From Galbula dea (lineage: Eukaryota > Chordata > Aves > Piciformes > Galbulidae), in assembly GCA_013399015.1 (NCBI GenBank), contig VWZX01006809.1, positions 475,501-539,500 on the forward strand: a DNA stretch of 64,000 bases, read 5' to 3'. Made by a program: the position numbers and the translations under genes. This document shows, piece after piece, positions 59,161 to 64,000 of this stretch; position 1 is the first letter of the stretch; each line of letters starts with the position of its first letter. Under the pieces are notes generated by a model, which was not told where the DNA came from, searched no databases, and saw only the letters and a program-made list of their open reading frames with translations.

Positions 59161-62100
59161 TTATTTACAAAATGCTGCTCCCTCTTCTTTTGCCTAATTT
59201 TCTCCATTATCCAAAAAAACCAACAACCCACTAACTATAACCTTCCCAAGTTTCAGACACATCAACTGATTAAATCCAGTTCCTTTCATTATTCTGACTT
59301 CTGGAATGAATACAGACAATTAAGAACATAGGCATTAGTAGAATAAACTGCATGAACAAGGAGTACCCACATACACAAAACCAAGGTGATAATCTGTAAA
59401 ATTTTTAGAGCAGTGTCTACAGGTTTTAGGTTCATGACACACAATTGTGACAAGCAGAAATATTGTCATTAATAGAAATTATTTAGCAGTCTGAGACTTG
59501 GACCAAGTGCACTTGGTAAGCAAAGAGCAAAAAAGTCAGATGAAATGGATGATAAAAGACATTATCTATAACTCTGACCCAGAAAAAGAAAAATGCAAAT
59601 TAGAGGTTACCAAGGCCAAGGAAGGTAATAGATAGAATTAACAGCATCACTAATTGCATGGTAATAATCTAAAAGGAATTGCAGCATAGCAAACTTGAAG
59701 ATAAATTCAGGATTTGCAGTTTCTAGATAGGACAATTTCTAGTGTGAGTCAGCTCAAAGAATTACAGTGAATGTGCTTACCAAATTCAAGGGATAGTCTC
59801 CCAAGTTTTAAGTTTTTGCAGATTGAACAATCTTCATTATTCTGCTTTATCATTAGATCAGGTATATTGTTTATCTTCAGTGTTTTAATCCCTGAAATCA
59901 CCATGTGATGGTAATGACTGACTTGATTTATTGATTCTAAGGAAAGGTCCTTCCCAAAAAACCAAAATAAAATAAAATAGAACAAAACATTATAAAAACA
60001 TATTTGGGAGAAATTAAAACATTACTAAAACCGAAAATCAAACAAAAGTGAGAAAAATAACTTCATAATCTAACAACTTGCTAGAGCTTTAACAGATTGG
60101 GGAAATTCTCTGCAAAATAAAAGAAAAATAAAGTTAGTAGGATTTTTTAGTCCAGTTTTAAATTCTCCATGAAAACTAACTAGTATGTTTCTGTCATATT
60201 AGCTGTGAGCTTCTGGGACTCATTCACAACTCTTGTTCTAATCTGCCTTTGTCCTTGGCTTTGATGCTTACAGTAAGACCAGGAGATTTCAGGACCAAAC
60301 TGTATGTAATGCACTTATAAAGATGTCTGTGGAATTGCCTCTTTCATGCTGTTTATCCATGGTAGCCAGTTCAAAGCTAGGATGCTTATAAACTTGCTTA
60401 TATTCAATACAAATTTATAGTTTGATTTTTAGTTTTCTGGATATGTACTCCCAGTGATATAAAGCTTATTATTTTTTGTCAATTACTTATATTTTTACCT
60501 TTTAGTCTTGACTATACTTGCTCCAAAAGATTCATGATAAGACCTTTTAGAGCTATTGAACATTGTGTAATTCTTTGAGGGGGTAATGATAAGAATTATG
60601 CAAAGCAAACACTTTAGGGCTCAGATCAACAGATACTGCTTGATTTCAGACCACACTGACCTTTTCAGCTGAAAGATCACCCTGACACACAACACTTGAA
60701 AGAAAATGGATCACTTCCATGAACCACTATGACCACTTCAATGAGTGTGACCCTCAAGCTCCTCATACCTTTTTCTGTCCCTTGCACTATCCCATGTAAC
60801 AAAGAAAATTTCAGCACTATCTGTCAGCTAAGCTTCAAATCGATTTCGTTAGGACTGAAGGGAAATTGTTTGCTGTGTTCTGATAGGATGTGCTCTCTGC
60901 ATAGGAAGAGGAGACTTAGTAATTTCTACTTTTAATAATCCTTCTTTTACATTAGGGAAGTGAAAACATAGGTTTTCCAGTAAAATTTCTAGGAAAGTTA
61001 GTGTGTATCCCTTTCAGTGGGAATGAAATCAGGTTCTTGGAAATCCACACACAGAGGCTACATCTGTGCCCTAGGTATGCCAAACAGGACCTGGGACTAT
61101 TCTCTGCTCCTTCACTCAGCTGTTATAATACAGCTGCACCCTCATCATTAAGTTTCCATACTCTTCAGACAAGGTGACTGCATCCAAACCTTCTACTGGT
61201 CCCTGACCCAAGCTGAGGCTATAATCGTGACCAGGAAGTTTTCAAAAGAGTTTGTTAGCTCGTGACAAAACCATGCTGAAGAGTGCTCTTTACATGACAG
61301 AGAGGGGAAAACTTAAGAACAGACAGAATGCTGGGAAATGAGCTTAGCACAAAGTCTGAATCAGGAGGTGCAACTTACATATTTCCTGAATATGCCAAGC
61401 TCTGGGTCAAGCAAGAGTGAATTTGAAATGAAAAATCATGCTACTGAGTACATTTTCTCTTTCAGTTGTGGTACCATCATTTTTGGAGTTTTGATCTTAC
61501 AATCAAATTCAGAGATAAAAAATTCAACGAAATGCTGACAGGCAAATGGATGCAGTTCTAAGAGTCTGATACTTAAATTGAAAGCTACCTCTGTATCATT
61601 TCTACTTCAAGGGACTTGAGAATCAAAACCAATCTACAGTATAAACAATGAAAAGCCAAACAGACACTGAAAATATTTCTGTTCTTTTCTTTCCACAGAC
61701 TATTAGTAACAGACACAATACTTCTCTTGTTGCTTAAATGTATGGAGTGAAATCCTTGGTCCAGTGAATTCAGTGGGAGTTTTGCCATTGACTTCAATTA
61801 AAGACAAAATTTTACCCCAGTGTTAGTATGATTTTCAGCCTGTCTTTGCCCTTTTAATACATGTGATGACAAAATCCTCTACTTCAATTCCAAGGATGGA
61901 TCAGCACCCTGCAGCAATTAAAATTGCTGTAGTATATCATACTTTTCCAGTATATTGTCTGAAATACCACTGCACAGAAATATTTTTGCTTTATGCAGTA
62001 CAAATAGGTAAAATTAACCAAAAAATGTAGTTGTAAGATATTTTAACTTAAAATCTATTTGTAAACTCATCTCTAAACAGATTAAATTACGTTTGCAGAT

Positions 62101-64000
62101 CTCCCAGTACACAGGAAACTTCCTCTAGCTATCTGAAGGTAGGATTTGGTCATTCATTAAAGACAGAAGTAGTGCTAAAGGCCACATACATACATACAAA
62201 CATCTGAAACTGGTAGTATGAAACAAGAGGTTGTGCTTGAAGTATGAAAAGCAAGCATATGCAGTAATGGACATTGCTATTGTATGCACTGTCATTTCAC
62301 ATTTCATACAAATGGCCAATGACAAATGCCAGAAAAGAGATTTAGAGAACTCATTCTGTTTGTAAACAGAGACAAGATACAAAATATTTAACAAGATGGA
62401 TATAATGATTAACACTGAAGTCTAACATTGTAAAGCTTTTAAGAAAAGACAAACATGGGACCAACTTAAACCATGGATATCAGCTTCAAAAAGACGCTGA
62501 GCAGTGCTACAGTGGGAAATAGAGATGTTCAACATCCTTAAGTAAAAAGGTCTAATATAGATTATAAACCTGAACTATGAGATGGAGAAATTAAGCAACC
62601 AAAGCCACCTTCTTCTCTATGTTTTTATATTCTAATGAATATTGGGCATACACATTCCAGGTAAGACTATGTTCCTTAAACATTATGCATCCAGTGGACA
62701 CACACATAGACAGTGTTTGAGCAGAAAAAAAATTCTTTTGTTGAGTGTGGGAAGTTTGCTCTTGAATGTTTCAACAGGTTTAAGACCACAGTAAGACCAC
62801 ACACGTGCTGTCAGATCTGCATAATTCAAAATGTGTACCTCTGCAGACATTCATGGTGTTTATTAACTCTGTAAGAAGCTGAAGCTTTATCTTCACATAC
62901 AGACTGTAGGATTGGGGCCAGAACTTACAATTGATACAGGTGATAGAAATTAATAATGTTCAAAACCTATTAGATCATTCAGTTTGTCTCTTCAGAGACA
63001 ACTAGATGATTTAACAGGTCTTTTTCCACCTCTTAGCTCTTCTGATGTTACAATTCATAATTCAATTGTCTCACCATCACTACATGCAGTAGTTCATTCC
63101 ACCACTCATCAGAATCATTATTCAATATTTCTAATGACAGAATTGCCACTGCATATGCAACATTTTTCCTCCTCAGAATAAACTAATCTCAGAAACAAAC
63201 AAAAAAAAAACCACCTCAAACTTTTTGAGCTATAGATTTTCAGAAATACACTATTTGCTATGCAAAACAGAACTATTTGAATCGAAAGAATTGAAATTAT
63301 TGCATTTCTATTCTGGAGATGGGTATTCCTTTCCTTGTATGGTCATTGAACCTCTCTATTAGCCCTACTTATCCACTGCCATATTGAAGAATTAGGTATT
63401 TACCCACAGAGTGCCCAAGTCTAGCTTTCCTCTGGGTACTTTGACATTAGTTTTAGTTTAGAACAGGAGGTGATTCTCCATACCATTCCCACTTACTTTG
63501 CTTTGATCAGCACTGCTGACCTATTCCACAGTGCACAAATGAATTCTTTGAAATGAAACTGACTCAAAAAATGCTTTTCAAATGCTAGCAGACATCCAGT
63601 ATATGTAACAACACTAGAACTAGTCTTAAATAATCCTCTCTCTCTTACAATCTGTTGACTTAGACATTGGGTTACCAGCACCAATCATTTAACTTTACAG
63701 ATCCACTCTGATTGTGCCACAGGAACTGCTAAACTAGATGGAGCCTGACAGTCTCTCATCCCACACAGCAGATAAAGGTACCTAGGGTAAAACTGCAGTG
63801 TGGGGTCATCTTATGCACAGCTCTGCATAATGGGCCTAGGTGATGTTTGAGGTAACAGGAGTGTGACCTGAACACAAAACACCATACAAATTGCACAGCA
63901 GAGAAACTCAACCTCACCATTACTAGTGTCTGCACCTACACAGCTATACCAGTATGGTGTTGTCTGTATGGCAAAGCTCAGTTATTTTAGGAAGCCCCTA
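59161..64000. other. Intergenic, no gene seen
   Basis: About 4.8 kb to the window edge. It holds copy 2 of the old palindromic repeat (61745-61820). No exon, RNA gene or other repeat was recognised. Confidence 0.65.
61745..61820 (+). repeat. Old palindromic interspersed repeat, copy 2
   Basis: GAATTCAGTGGGAGTTTTGC followed by CATTGACTTCAAT, with GTGAAATCCTTGGTCC before it and ACAAAATTTTACCCC after it. The arms GAAxTCAxTGG and CCATTGACTTC pair around GAGTTTTG. It is in the same orientation as copy 1. Confidence 0.65.

Noticed and set aside
1..64000. CRISPR arrays, operons, tRNA or rRNA genes, or a new defence-type system
   Set aside because: The window is vertebrate gene and intergenic DNA. 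No regularly spaced repeats, cloverleaf sequences or prokaryotic gene arrangement were seen.

Overview
The window is bird genomic DNA. It carries the 5' and central part of the apolipoprotein B gene (APOB) on the minus strand. It also holds several avian-type CR1 LINE copies, identified by their 3' tails built on ATTCTRTG and by a conserved ORF2 C-terminus around HWNxLPREV. I cannot name the order or species from the sequence.

Positions 48-32362 hold exons 1 to 26 of APOB, read from high to low coordinates. All 26 exons were placed by hand from homology to the human protein, GT-AG splice sites and reading phase. The exon lengths add up to 11,776 coding bases (3925 codons plus one base) with every junction in phase. 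I saw no stop or frameshift. The order along the protein is: signal peptide (exon 1); the vitellogenin-like N-terminal lipid-transfer module, which in this family works with microsomal triglyceride transfer protein (exons 2 to about 20); the start of the lipid-binding beta region (exons 21-25); and the giant exon 26 (7581 bp), which holds an amphipathic beta region, the alpha-helical 'alpha2' region (about 4100-5640), and a second beta region with the LDL-receptor site B. Positions 1-47 are the start of intron 26. The remaining C-terminal exons lie outside the window.

The promoter is at about 32430-32530. It has a TATA box, an HNF4-type DR1 and a C/EBP-like element in the same order as in the human promoter. 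A CR1 copy ends about 45 bp upstream of the DR1.

From about 32.9 kb to 64 kb I find no gene. This 31-kb stretch upstream of APOB holds CR1 fragments of different ages, one with an internal deletion that removes most of the reverse transcriptase. It also holds polypurine and polypyrimidine tracts, a 71-bp tandem duplication, and two copies of an old palindromic interspersed repeat. I found no tRNA, rRNA, CRISPR or bacterial-type feature, and no convincing new system. The most interesting observations concern apoB protein evolution: a doubled YDKNKD block that suggests how mammalian receptor site A arose, the absence of the mammalian RNA-editing codon, and the CR1 copy next to the promoter.
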